This document shows, one piece after another, positions 33,175 to 41,665 of a stretch of DNA of 64,000 nt (position 1 is its first letter; every line of letters begins with the position of its first letter). The notes under the pieces are model-generated. The model did not search any database. It had not been told where the DNA came from and saw only the letters and a list, made by a program, of their open reading frames with translations. This DNA comes from Paenibacillus ferrarius (lineage in GTDB: Bacteria; Bacillota; Bacilli; Paenibacillales; NBRC-103111), in assembly GCF_002027705.1 (NCBI RefSeq), contig NZ_MBTG01000016.1, forward strand, positions 62,001 to 126,000, written 5' to 3'. A program made the position numbers and the translations under genes.

Positions 33175-34011
33175 TTATTTCACTGCGCCTGCTGTCATTC
33201 CGCCTGTAATCTGCCTTTGGAATATGAAATAGAAGATCAGCACCGGCACCATGGCAATGGTCAGCGCTGCGAACAAAGGCCCCCATTCCGTCCGGTACTG
33301 CATCTCGGCTTGCATAACGGCAATACCAACAGGCAGTGTGTATTTCCCCGGCGTATTAATAAAAACCAGCGCCATAATATATTCATTCCAAATATTCAGC
33401 ACCGTCACGATAGCAAGTGATACGATGCCTGGCTTCGCAAGCGGAAGCATAATTCGAAAAAATGTGCCATAATGATTGGCTCCATCAATGGCAGCCGCTT
33501 CTTCCAGCTCTTTGGGCAGCGTCTTGAAGAAGCCAACCAGCATAAACACACCGAATGGAACGGCGGTAATTGCATATATCAACATTAACCCGCTGAGCGT
33601 ATTGGTCAGATGAAGATCATTCATTAGGAAAAAGAGTGGAATAATGCCCAGGAAGGCCGGAATCATTTTATAAGCCAAATAGGAAAGAAATAACACGTTG
33701 CTTCCTCGAAACGTATATCTTGCAATGACATAAGCCGTAGTCGCTGATAGCAACACGCCAAAAAAAGTGCTTACGACTGTTACACTTATGGAGTTAAGAA
33801 AATAATTCCCAAATTTATATTTCTCCCAAACATACGAATAATTCTCCCATAGCAAAGGGAAGTTCGGCAGCGCCCAAGGGTGATTGAACAGAAACTGTTG
33901 ATTATCCTTCAGCGAAGCAATTAACGTCCAAATCAAAGGATAAATGACACAAGCGGACCAGAATACTAAAATGACAGTCATACACCAGGTCTGAAGATTA
34001 GATTGTTTCAT
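33175..34011 (-). CDS. Sugar ABC transporter permease of the MurNAc locus
   Basis: A 278-residue CUT1-type permease of the MalG group with six helices. Its EAA loop reads EEAAAIDGANHYGTFFRI. The ATG follows GAGGAGAGC. It is 13 bases downstream of its partner and followed directly by murQ. The import of MurNAc or muropeptide sugars is inferred from murQ and the kinase in the same locus; an ATPase gene is absent, so a shared MsmX-type ATPase is likely used. Confidence 0.9.
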   Translation of the reverse strand: MKQSNLQTWCMTVILVFWSACVIYPLIWTLIASLKDNQQFLFNHPWALPNFPLLWENYSYVWEKYKFGNYFLNSISVTVVSTFFGVLLSATTAYVIARYTFRGSNVLFLSYLAYKMIPAFLGIIPLFFLMNDLHLTNTLSGLMLIYAITAVPFGVFMLVGFFKTLPKELEEAAAIDGANHYGTFFRIMLPLAKPGIVSLAIVTVLNIWNEYIMALVFINTPGKYTLPVGIAVMQAEMQYRTEWGPLFAALTIAMVPVLIFYFIFQRQITGGMTAGAVK

Positions 34012-34024
34012 CCGATAGCTCTCC

Positions 34025-34924
34025 TCATGTCAATTCGATGGTTTCTCTTTTCATCAGACGCTGGAGCGTGATCGTTGTAATCAACGCGATGACCAGAATC
34101 AACACCCCAATGGTTGCTCCATAGCTGAAATTGCCGTAATGAAAGGCCTGTGCATACAGATAGGAACTCATCACCTGAGTCGCATTATCGACGCCGCCTT
34201 CGAATGTCATGATGCTGACGATGATAAATGAACCGCTGAGGGTCGTAGTCACAATCCAGATGACCGAAGTCTGAACTTGTTCCCATGCCAGAGGAAGCGT
34301 AATATTCCAAAATTGCTGCCACTGCATAGCCCCGTCAATATTCGCCGACTCGTATAGTGATTCAGGAATATTGAGAATACCTGCGATAAGCAAAATAATC
34401 GTAAAGCCGATACCCGCCCATATCGAAGTTGGCAGCAAGGCAAATATGGACCATTTTTCCCCTAACCAAGCGAACTGAAACGGTTTACCCGTCACACCAG
34501 AAATAAAAGAATTAATAAAGCCAATATTGGGATTATAAATAAACCGCCATAGCACACCTACAACAACAACCGAAATGACATTCGGGATGAAAAAAACGGA
34601 ACGGTAGAAACCTGCGCCTTTAATTCGAAAACGCGTGAGCGCAACGGCCAGCAGCAAGGTAGGAATCATAAAACCGATGACTTTGCCAATAACAAGGATG
34701 TAGTCATTACGGATCGTTTTCGGAATAACTTCGTCGTGAAACATATTTTTATAATTTTCCAGCCCGATGAAGTTGTAGGTTTCGGAACCACCTGACCAAT
34801 CAAACAGGCTCAAATAAATCCCTTTTAGCATGGGATATACGAGAAAGACACCGTACAGAAGCAAGGTTGGCATTACGAATGATGCGACAAATAGTTTCCG
34901 CTGTGCTTTAGATCCCAGATTCAA
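34025..34924 (-). CDS. Sugar ABC transporter permease of the MurNAc locus
   Basis: A 299-residue CUT1-type permease of the MalF group. Its EAA loop reads ESANIDGAMQWQQFWNITL near residue 195. The start is a TTG five bases after GGAGGAAGG. It follows the lipoprotein gene after about 110 bases that contain a perfect hairpin. It partners the permease encoded downstream. Confidence 0.9.
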   Translation of the reverse strand: MNLGSKAQRKLFVASFVMPTLLLYGVFLVYPMLKGIYLSLFDWSGGSETYNFIGLENYKNMFHDEVIPKTIRNDYILVIGKVIGFMIPTLLLAVALTRFRIKGAGFYRSVFFIPNVISVVVVGVLWRFIYNPNIGFINSFISGVTGKPFQFAWLGEKWSIFALLPTSIWAGIGFTIILLIAGILNIPESLYESANIDGAMQWQQFWNITLPLAWEQVQTSVIWIVTTTLSGSFIIVSIMTFEGGVDNATQVMSSYLYAQAFHYGNFSYGATIGVLILVIALITTITLQRLMKRETIELT

Positions 34925-34962
34925 GTCATCCTTCCTCCATTCAAGTTGTCATAATAATGGCG

Positions 34963-35000
34963 GGTTGGATACTCCTTCCCTCTCGCTGAAGTATCCAACC
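34963..35000 (-). other. Intercistronic hairpin between lipoprotein and permease genes
   Basis: GGTTGGATACT and AGTATCCAACC form a perfect 11-bp stem with a 16-base loop. No T run follows on the minus strand, so it is more likely an mRNA-stabilising structure than a terminator. Confidence 0.65.
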
Positions 35001-35036
35001 ACTAGCTGATCTATTTATTCTTTCTTTCTATTCTTT

Positions 35037-36392
35037 CTATTTATTCTTCTCGCGTTGTTTCGCAGCCCCGTCTTCAAGGCGTTTCGCCCATTCTTCTTTG
35101 TTGATTTTGCCGGTTACCAAGGCGAGCGTGGCATCCTTTTCGATCTTGAACAGTTCTTCCGGCAGCACCGGAATTGGTGCAATGATTACATCGGAGGAGG
35201 CAAAATAAGTGCTGGCTTGCTTCACGAGCGCGCTGACTTTATCCGCTTTGCTCAAATCTGCTTTCACATTCAGAACAGATCCTGTCAGCTCTGCCCAAGC
35301 TAAGGCTTGCTTTTTCGTAAATACATATTGCAGATACGCTTTGGCAGCATCAGGATTTTTCGCCTTTTTGGCGATACCCATTGTCGCTGTTGAAGGAATA
35401 ACGATGGATTTTCCGGCTTTATCCTGGACAACGGAAGGAATGAATCCAAACTCAAATCCAGCAGGAATGTCCTTCTTCATTTCGTTTTCTATCCATAAGC
35501 CATTAGGAATAAAAGCAGCCTTGTGCTGCAGGAACTGCATTTGGGAATCGGTATGGTTCAATGCAGATGAACTGCCTTCGATAAATCCTTTCGTATTGAG
35601 CTCGATCAGCTTATCCAAAGCTTTCATGACAGGCTCGCTTTTGAACACCCCGGTCTCCAGCGCATTAATCTTGTTAATGATCGCAGGATCACTGCCATTA
35701 GCGGCAACGATCGCAGAATTGAGCAGCCCGCCAATGATATATTGTGGATAAACGCCAGTATGGATATAGGGTGCCATTTTGCCGGAGTCTTTCACTTTCT
35801 GCAAAGTGTCCATGAAGCTAGGCCAGTCTTTCGGCTCATTCCAGCCATTTTTGCGCAGCTCAGCCTTGTCATAGAAAGTACCGTACGAACCGAAGACGAG
35901 TGGCAGCGTGTAGGTCTTGCCTGGTTGATACTCTTCCGGCTTGCTGAACAGGACATCCAAGATTTTCTCGCCATCAGCGTTCTTCGCATCTTTGAGCCAA
36001 TCGGTTAAATCCATCAATTGATTATCAATAAACATCTGCCTTGCATTAGAACCTGCGCCATTGATGAACATCAGATCCGGCGGATTGCCCTGAATCCAGC
36101 GCGGTTTCATCTGCTCGTTGATTTGCGGCCCTGCTGTTTGTGTGATTTTCAGCTTCGGATTCAGCTTCTGGAATTCATCAATGGATTGCTTCCACCAAGC
36201 ATCTCCGTAGCCGCCGACAAAATACTGAATTTCCAGCTCCCCAGTCAATTCTTTCGTTGCTGCCGTTTGCGCATTCGTGACAGCGGGACTTGCACTTGCC
36301 TCTTTTTTGGCGTTCTGCGGACTGCAGCCCGTCAATAATCCAACCGTTACCATAACACCCATAAGACTTACGCTGATTGACTTCATTTTCAT
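35037..36392 (-). CDS. Solute-binding lipoprotein of the MurNAc locus
   Basis: A 451-residue substrate-binding protein of the CUT1 class. From the chosen ATG the signal peptide runs to lipobox LLTGC near residue 19. A Lys/Ala/Ser linker and a fold with FVGGYGDAWWKQSIDEFQKL near residue 60 follow. I chose ATG 36392, nine bases after GGGGAG; the longer frame from 36428 has no site. It is the first transporter gene, separated from the RpiR gene by a terminator, so it may have its own promoter. A MurNAc-type ligand is inferred from murQ downstream. Confidence 0.9.
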   Translation of the reverse strand: MKMKSISVSLMGVMVTVGLLTGCSPQNAKKEASASPAVTNAQTAATKELTGELEIQYFVGGYGDAWWKQSIDEFQKLNPKLKITQTAGPQINEQMKPRWIQGNPPDLMFINGAGSNARQMFIDNQLMDLTDWLKDAKNADGEKILDVLFSKPEEYQPGKTYTLPLVFGSYGTFYDKAELRKNGWNEPKDWPSFMDTLQKVKDSGKMAPYIHTGVYPQYIIGGLLNSAIVAANGSDPAIINKINALETGVFKSEPVMKALDKLIELNTKGFIEGSSSALNHTDSQMQFLQHKAAFIPNGLWIENEMKKDIPAGFEFGFIPSVVQDKAGKSIVIPSTATMGIAKKAKNPDAAKAYLQYVFTKKQALAWAELTGSVLNVKADLSKADKVSALVKQASTYFASSDVIIAPIPVLPEELFKIEKDATLALVTGKINKEEWAKRLEDGAAKQREKNK

Positions 36393-36493
36393 ACCATCGA
36401 GCTCCCCTTTTAATAAAATGGATGACATCGTCTTGCGAAGAAATCGCTGCTGTTTATCTGGTTGAAGGTTTACATCTGCATCCTTATTGCCGC

Positions 36494-36535
36494 GAATACA
36501 TACCTTCTATTCAAATCGGCAAACTCAGGATTATA
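36494..36535 (-). promoter_or_regulatory. Possible promoter and operator of the MurNAc transporter genes
   Basis: TATAAT (36535-36530, minus strand) follows the RpiR terminator directly, without a good -35. About 10-30 bases past the expected start is GAATA-N9-TATTC (36512-36494), a candidate repressor site. The link to the neighbouring RpiR regulator is a guess. Confidence 0.3.
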
Positions 36536-36537
36536 TA

Positions 36538-36563
36538 TAAAAAGAAGCAACAAAGTTACTTCC
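36538..36563 (-). terminator. Terminator after the RpiR-family gene
   Basis: GGAAGTAAC and GTTGCTTC form a stem (one G-T pair) with a TTT loop, followed by TTTTTATAT, 13 bases past the RpiR stop codon. It splits the locus into regulator/kinase and transport/etherase transcripts. Confidence 0.6.
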
Positions 36564-36575
36564 TTTGTATATCCC

Positions 36576-37460
36576 CTACTTCTTTGACTGCTGTTTCACA
36601 AAATTAATGCCAACACGAACCTCATCCAGCAATTGGATTGACTTATCGTAATTAGCTGTCAGCACACACATGAATAAAATATCAATAATATGCAGCTGAG
36701 CCAGTCGCGATGAAGTTGCCGCGCTGCGGAATACCTCTTCCTGCTTGGAGGAAACATATAAGTTGATATCTGCGATTTCACTTATTGGCGATAAGCCGTA
36801 GCTCGTTAAGCTGATGGCAACCGCGCCTCTGTGCTTCGCTAGTTCCAATACTTTGCCAACCTCATAAGTCTCTCCTGAGAAAGAAATGCCAATAACGACA
36901 TCTTGCGGGCCCATTTGGGCAACCATCATCGCAGATAAATGAAAATCGATGCTGGACGTCGTTGACGGGTTAATCCGCACGAATTTGAGATGAGCATCTT
37001 GGGCAATAACACCTGAAGCGCCTATGCCATAGAAATGAATTCTTCCGGCATGCTGAAGCACCTCGACGGCTTTGCTCAAAGCTTCATAATTCATGATCTC
37101 CGCCGTTTCCTGCAAGGATCGAATGCTGTTGTTGGTAATCTTCTGCACAATAGACTGCTGAGACTCATGGGAAGCGAAGTCCGTGAAATCGGCTTCTGAC
37201 GTGTTCCGCATATCTCCAGCTACTCTAAGCTTTAATTCTTGAAACCCGCTAAGACCTAACGATTTGCATAACCGGATCACGGCCGATGCACTCGTAGCGC
37301 TTAATTCACCTAATTCATTGGCTGTGCTGCGTATAGCTTCATGGGGATTCTCCAGAATATAAACGGCAATCTTACGCTCCGAGGGCGGCAACTGTTCGGC
37401 AATTTCCTTCAACATAATCAAGCCGCCTGATAAAGATTCGGCCAGATGATTTTCTGCCAT
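36576..37460 (-). CDS. RpiR/MurR-family transcriptional regulator
   Basis: The 294-residue protein has an N-terminal RpiR helix-turn-helix (about 1-77; LPPSERKIAVYILENPHEAI and SATSASAVIRLCKSLGLSGF) and a C-terminal SIS sugar-phosphate domain (about 120-260; GRIHFYGIGASGVIAQD). MurR in other bacteria binds MurNAc-6-phosphate and represses murQ, which fits this place between the kinase and transporter genes. The ATG follows GGGGGAAG. It lies ten bases after the kinase gene, so the two are co-transcribed. The function as a MurNAc regulator is inferred from context. Confidence 0.9.
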   Translation of the reverse strand: MAENHLAESLSGGLIMLKEIAEQLPPSERKIAVYILENPHEAIRSTANELGELSATSASAVIRLCKSLGLSGFQELKLRVAGDMRNTSEADFTDFASHESQQSIVQKITNNSIRSLQETAEIMNYEALSKAVEVLQHAGRIHFYGIGASGVIAQDAHLKFVRINPSTTSSIDFHLSAMMVAQMGPQDVVIGISFSGETYEVGKVLELAKHRGAVAISLTSYGLSPISEIADINLYVSSKQEEVFRSAATSSRLAQLHIIDILFMCVLTANYDKSIQLLDEVRVGINFVKQQSKK

Positions 37461-37470
37461 AAGCTTCCCC

Positions 37471-38442
37471 CTAAATGGTTGGTTTCGAGATTGCTTCCAT
37501 GGCCACTTTGATCGCGCCCTCTACAGGATCTGCATAAGGCGGCTGATATTGGCCTGCTCTATGTACGCTTAACCCTTCAACAAACCGGTTCTTGATGATA
37601 TCCGAGTAAGTGAAGATAGAACCCGCAACGGTCACGGGGATCGCTTCATGCAATGATGCCGACTTCCTCATTAACCCGCGAACCAGTTCAACTAGCTCGT
37701 CTCCAGCTTCGCTCAGTATTGCCACCGCCACCCGATCTGAATGGGTGGATGCTTCAATGACCAGTCTGGCTAAGCTGGCAATCTCCTTCTTGCTCTTTCC
37801 CTCACGATATATATAATGAATGAGCTCTTGTTCACTTGCAAGCTTAAGCGCATCCAGAACCATTCCGGTTAATTCCGTTGGATATTCTCTGCGATCATAG
37901 GCTTTGCAAACGGCTTTGAGCGCTTGAAGTCCAATCGAGTAACCGCTTCCTTCATCACCGAGAATATGGCCCCATCCTCCGTTATAAATCAGATGACCCG
38001 CTTGGGATACGCCTATCGCATTGGAGCCCGTACCGCAGATAACAAGAATGCCTTCCTTGTCCGCAGGCTGCATAGCCCCGCGAAGCGCTACATATAGATC
38101 ACTCTTCACCTCATAGAAAGCATCTGGATGCAGGTGCAATTGCTGACCTAATTGTTTGAGCTCATGTTCAACCATCAATCGATTAGCTTCCAGCCGTGTA
38201 CCGGCAATGCCAGCGCATAGGCCAACAACGTCTCCCGGAAGAATGCCTTGAGCTTCCAATCCATACTGTACGAGCTGATGAAGTCTATCTGTCATTTGCT
38301 CAAAACCGACACTCAGCGGATTCGTACCCTCCCCGATATTCACTTCTCTCTGAGGCTTCAAAAACGGATCATATTCCTCTACTTTCTGGAAAACGCATGT
38401 CGTTTTGGTACCGCCTCCGTCAATCCCAATGACATATGGCAC
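37471..38442 (-). CDS. murK: BadF/BadG-family amino-sugar kinase (MurK-like)
   Basis: The 323-residue protein is an ASKHA-fold kinase: VIGIDGGGTKTTCV (phosphate 1), LCAGIAGTRLEANR near residue 75, ILVICGTGSNAIGV near 130 (phosphate 2) and GGWGHILGDEGSGYSIG near 155. The family includes GlcNAc kinases and clostridial MurK, which phosphorylates MurNAc and GlcNAc. With murQ in the same locus and no PTS gene, it should make MurNAc-6-phosphate after ABC import. The start is a GTG ten bases after GGAG. It is first in its transcript, behind a near-ideal sigma-A promoter. Confidence 0.85.
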   Translation of the reverse strand: MPYVIGIDGGGTKTTCVFQKVEEYDPFLKPQREVNIGEGTNPLSVGFEQMTDRLHQLVQYGLEAQGILPGDVVGLCAGIAGTRLEANRLMVEHELKQLGQQLHLHPDAFYEVKSDLYVALRGAMQPADKEGILVICGTGSNAIGVSQAGHLIYNGGWGHILGDEGSGYSIGLQALKAVCKAYDRREYPTELTGMVLDALKLASEQELIHYIYREGKSKKEIASLARLVIEASTHSDRVAVAILSEAGDELVELVRGLMRKSASLHEAIPVTVAGSIFTYSDIIKNRFVEGLSVHRAGQYQPPYADPVEGAIKVAMEAISKPTI

Positions 38443-38482
38443 AATCGGTTCACTCCAAGTGGATAGAATGGGTATAGGTCAA

Positions 38483-38511
38483 ATTATATAGTCACTAAAA
38501 TTGCATGTCAA
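38483..38511 (-). promoter_or_regulatory. Perfect sigma-A promoter of the murK-like/RpiR transcript
   Basis: TTGACA (38511-38506) and TATAAT (38488-38483) are both exact, with a 17-base spacer. Such a strong promoter usually needs repression; a long inverted repeat overlaps its -35. Confidence 0.85.
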
Positions 38512-38540
38512 TAATATTTTAACAATTCTAAAATATTATT
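38510..38540. promoter_or_regulatory. Perfect inverted repeat at the murK-like promoter, likely operator
   Basis: AATAATATTTTA and TAAAATATTATT are perfect 12-base arms around a 7-base spacer. The repeat touches the -35 hexamer. The RpiR regulator in the same transcript is the natural candidate to bind it, which would be autoregulation. Confidence 0.55.
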
Positions 38541-38555
38541 TCAGAGCGGAAAAAT

Positions 38556-38593
38556 AAAAAAAAGCCTATTCGCTTTTATCGCGAACGAGCCCT
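38556..38593 (-). terminator. Probable terminator of the metallopeptidase gene
   Basis: On the minus strand TTCGC pairs with GCGAA inside a longer imperfect stem that ends in GGC and eight T residues. The outer pairing is weak. Confidence 0.5.
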
Positions 38594-38616
38594 GTTTCCG
38601 TTTACCATTCATAGTC

Positions 38617-39075
38617 CTAAAATGACATCCAATGCCCATATTTGGCTAAAAACTCTTCCTTCTCTTTATAGTCCGGCATCACGCTTCCAACACGTCTCCA
38701 AAAGGAACGATCATGGTTCATGTGCAGCAGATGGCATAGCTCGTGGATGATCACATAATCAATCACTTCAATTGGAGCCATCGCTAGGCGATAATTGAAC
38801 GTTAGCTTTTTGGCCGAGCTGCAGCTGCCCCACTTCGTTATTGATTCCACCACTTCTACGGTTTTGGGTTTTACTTTCAGTTGAGCTTGGTATTTGGGTA
38901 TGCGTTCCCCTACAATCTTCTTGCAGCTTGAGAAATAAAACTTCTTGAGGTTTTTTTTCAGCTCATCTTCCGCTAACCCCTTCGTTTCTATTAACTCATG
39001 AAGATCATAGGTTTTCCCCAAATGAAGAAATTTACGATCTGGATACGCCGGTTGTTCAACTTCATTTGCCATCAT
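38617..39075 (-). CDS. YgjP-like (DUF45) zinc metallopeptidase
   Basis: The 152-residue protein has the zinc signature HELCHLLHMNHDRSFWRRVG near residue 110, with HExxH plus the later NH of the YgjP/DUF45 group. It also has VVESITKWGSCSSAKKLTFN, a conserved strand of the family. Members are 150-240 residues, so this one is at the short end. No signal peptide is present; the substrate is unknown. Start is ATG 39075 or the next codon, after AAAGAAAGG. It lies 45 bases after the LacI gene and may be co-transcribed with it, but there is no functional link I can see. Confidence 0.87.
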   Translation of the reverse strand: MMANEVEQPAYPDRKFLHLGKTYDLHELIETKGLAEDELKKNLKKFYFSSCKKIVGERIPKYQAQLKVKPKTVEVVESITKWGSCSSAKKLTFNYRLAMAPIEVIDYVIIHELCHLLHMNHDRSFWRRVGSVMPDYKEKEEFLAKYGHWMSF

Positions 39076-39120
39076 TTCTCAAGCCTTTCTTTCTGTCATA
39101 ACCTTCATGCACACGTATAT

Positions 39121-40134
39121 TCAATCCTTCTTCAGGCAGATAGCTGTCGATTCTCTTACAATCAGTTCCGGCTGCAAAACGACCGAGGTGTTTCTTTTGG
39201 ACCCTTGAATCAGCTTCAGCAATAGACGGACAGCGTGCTGCCCCATTTGCTCCATAGGCTGACGAATCGTCGTAAGTCGCGGATGAATTTCAGCCGCAAA
39301 AACTTGATCATCATAACCAATAACCGAAAGATCGTCCGGTATTTTGTAACCCTCGCTCTGGTACGCCTCCATAACGCCAAGCGCCAACCCGTCATCCCCT
39401 GCAAAAACGGCAGTCGGAATCATTCCGTTCTGCATCCAAGTCTTGGCTACATCGAAGCCGGAGCGAATGCCAAAAGACTCCGTATGCGTAACGATCAGCG
39501 GTGATAGCCCAGCATCTGATAAAGCTTTCTCATATCCCCGCTTTCTTTCTCTAACGCTTAGAAAATGATCAGGTCCGCTTACATGCGCTATGCGCGTATG
39601 TCCCAGTTCAATCAAATGCTTGGTTGCTTCAAGACCGCCTATGTAATTATCAACATTCACCGTCAAGGCTCTTGAGTTGGCAACATGGTTGTCAATAATT
39701 ACGAAGGGGATTTTTTTTCTTTTTAGCTCCATGACATAATTCTCTTCGTCCAGAAGCGAAAGAACAATGATGCCATCCACGCGGTCCTCTTGAAATAAGA
39801 AATTGGTCTTTTGGTCCGGATCACCTTCGGTTCGCGAGAAAATAGACAAGGCTAAGAAATAGCCGCTCTCCTCCAAGCTTTGATTCACCGTATGAACAAT
39901 CCCGTCAAAAACAGTATCCTTTAACGTTTCCAGCGTAAGCCCAATTAATCCCGTCGAACCACGCGCCAGACTGCGGGCAGCGGAATTCGGCCGGTAGTCC
40001 AGATCTTTAATCGCTTGCAATACTTTCTGGCGATTGCTTTCCCGCACCGTTCCTACGTTATTCAAGACTCTAGACACAGTGACGAGCGAAACACCCGACT
40101 TTTCAACTACATCCAAAATGCTCACTTTTTTCAT
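39121..40134 (-). CDS. LacI-family regulator, copy 1
   Basis: The 337-residue protein has the LacI helix-turn-helix (SILDVVEKSGVSLVTVSRVL) and hinge helix, then a sugar-binding domain with FVIIDNH, LGHTRIAHVSGPDHFLSVRE and VFAGDDGLALGVMEA. It is strikingly similar through its length to the LacI gene at 43980, including the upstream GGGAG and the ten-base spacing, so the two are recent paralogues. The ATG is clear. Its own upstream region holds a cre/LacI-like box (TATAAGCGTTTACA). It may regulate the GH18/GH4 locus or a target outside the window. Confidence 0.93.
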   Translation of the reverse strand: MKKVSILDVVEKSGVSLVTVSRVLNNVGTVRESNRQKVLQAIKDLDYRPNSAARSLARGSTGLIGLTLETLKDTVFDGIVHTVNQSLEESGYFLALSIFSRTEGDPDQKTNFLFQEDRVDGIIVLSLLDEENYVMELKRKKIPFVIIDNHVANSRALTVNVDNYIGGLEATKHLIELGHTRIAHVSGPDHFLSVRERKRGYEKALSDAGLSPLIVTHTESFGIRSGFDVAKTWMQNGMIPTAVFAGDDGLALGVMEAYQSEGYKIPDDLSVIGYDDQVFAAEIHPRLTTIRQPMEQMGQHAVRLLLKLIQGSKRNTSVVLQPELIVRESTAICLKKD

Positions 40135-40198
40135 TGCTACCTAGCTCCCTGTTCCGATAATTACCTGTATAACCTATTATAACACAACATTCCGATTA

Positions 40199-40212
40199 TA
40201 TAAGCGTTTACA
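40199..40212. promoter_or_regulatory. cre/LacI-type box upstream of LacI copy 1
   Basis: Read on the minus strand, TGTAAACGCTTATA matches the cre consensus at 13 of 14 and has the central CG of LacI-family operators. It is 65-78 bases upstream of the start, so either CcpA or the regulator itself could bind. Confidence 0.45.
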
Positions 40213-40260
40213 CATCCGAACAGTAGGAAAACCCAAGCGCCGTTGGACATACCCCCTTGC

Positions 40261-40447
40261 GAAGAGGAACTATGATCCGCTATATCACTCTGAATCCACT
40301 ATTTGCCTCTGAAAGGGAAGTACGATCCTCTATTTCACCTCACTAGCGTAAAATAACAGCAAATTGGACAAATTAGCGTACTGTAGTTCCGTCTGACGAG
40401 CTAGATAACTGCTTAGTGGATGAATAAGGGAACACAGTTCCCTTTCG
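40261..40447. repeat. AGCGGA/GTTCC dispersed repeat, copy 1
   Basis: This gene-free stretch has several short units in both orientations, such as GAGGAACTATGATCCGCTAT, TTAGCGTACTGTAGTTCCGT and the palindrome GGGAACACAGTTCCC. Related units occur at 60912-61093. No ORF or promoter is convincing in it. Confidence 0.6.
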
Positions 40448-40480
40448 TGAATGCGATTCCCCCGATCCAACCCTAAATGC

Positions 40481-40519
40481 AAAAAAAAGCCAAGGGAGCC
40501 TCCGCTTCCCCTGGCTTTA
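40481..40519 (-). terminator. Terminator after GH18
   Basis: AAAGCCAGGGGA pairs with CTCCCTTGGCTTT and is followed by a run of eight T residues on the minus strand, nine bases past the GH18 stop. Confidence 0.82.
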
Positions 40520-40527
40520 TATCCATA

Positions 40528-41571
40528 CTATTTCAATCCCGCAGCAATGGCTTTCCAGAACGTCTCATCTTCCTCGCCCATGGCATAGACCGAAACACCT
40601 GCAAGTTCATAAGTCAGCGTATAGTGCGTTTTGGTCTTGATGCTCGTTTCATCTTCGTACCAGACCACATGCCTGGAGCCGTCTTTGGCCGTATACTTGA
40701 AAGTCATTGATCCTGATGCGTTATCTCTTGTTGGCTTGCCTTTGGTGCTTGTAATCAGCTGTGGAATGTCTTTCCACGGAATTAATTTGTTGCTGCTGTT
40801 CGTCTTATCCGACAAATTCCAGTCGTTCCCGTAAGCTGGAATACCCATGATGACTTTCTCTGAAGGCACATAAGTAATCGAGAATTTAAGCGCCGCTGTC
40901 ATCCATGGTTTACTTGCAACTGAGCCTGGATCTGCCCACACGCCATGCTCATCATAGGTCATCACTTGAATGAAATCTGCATAAGTGCCAAGTTGTTCAT
41001 AATCGAATGCGCCCGACCAATCATCAGCAGGATCATCGGTATCTTTGGCAGGGACAGAGACCATCGTCAAATACCCTTGCGCTTTCATAATACTGGCAAC
41101 GTCTTTCACAAAGCTGGTCAGCGCATTGCGGTCGCTTGCCAAAACGGATTCAAAATCAATATTAATCCCTTTGTAATGATTCGTTTTCACTAAAGCAACC
41201 ATATTAGCAATCAACTTTTGTTTGGCAGCGGCGTTAGTTAACACTTGATGAGCGGCATTGCTGTCCCAATCTGTTGCTCCATAGTTGGATACCAAAGCAT
41301 AAGGCAAGATACCAACGGAATTGGCATAATTCACCGCTTGAGTCGGGATAGTCCCAACAATGTTGCCACTTGCATCGGTATTGAAGGTATCTGTTGAAAT
41401 TTGATTGATATAGCTGTGATAGCTTGTAAGGGCGGCGAACGAATCGTTCGTGTAATAACCTAAAATAATTGGAGAGTTCGCACTGGCCTTGGAAGAAACA
41501 CCGGCTGATAGGGTAAATACAAGTGCAGCAGCTGTAAGAAAACTAGCCATTCCTTTGATCTTCATAGACAT
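40528..41571 (-). CDS. Secreted GH18 protein (chitinase or peptidoglycan glycosidase type)
   Basis: The protein (347 residues from ATG 41571) has a signal peptide (MKIKGMASFLTAAALVFTLS, cleavage about residue 32) and a GH18 barrel. The active-site strand reads HYKGINIDFES, with the catalytic glutamate at the end of DFE; the first Asp of DxxDxDxE is Lys, as in spore-cortex YaaH/YdhD-type members. Other GH18 strands are YADFIQVMTYDEHG and EKVIMGIPAYGNDW. It lacks LysM or chitin-binding modules. It is 95 bases behind the GH4 gene and probably ends that operon, which fits release of amino-sugar disaccharides outside the cell. The start follows AGGAGG closely; ATG 41565 is an alternative. Confidence 0.88.
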   Translation of the reverse strand: MSMKIKGMASFLTAAALVFTLSAGVSSKASANSPIILGYYTNDSFAALTSYHSYINQISTDTFNTDASGNIVGTIPTQAVNYANSVGILPYALVSNYGATDWDSNAAHQVLTNAAAKQKLIANMVALVKTNHYKGINIDFESVLASDRNALTSFVKDVASIMKAQGYLTMVSVPAKDTDDPADDWSGAFDYEQLGTYADFIQVMTYDEHGVWADPGSVASKPWMTAALKFSITYVPSEKVIMGIPAYGNDWNLSDKTNSSNKLIPWKDIPQLITSTKGKPTRDNASGSMTFKYTAKDGSRHVVWYEDETSIKTKTHYTLTYELAGVSVYAMGEEDETFWKAIAAGLK

Positions 41572-41665
41572 AATTCCTCCTTTGGTTTGGAAAGCATGCA
41601 TTGCGATTAATGGATACCTTTCATCGTTACTGCCTATGTCCTCCTTCCAGCGTAGTCAACCGCCG

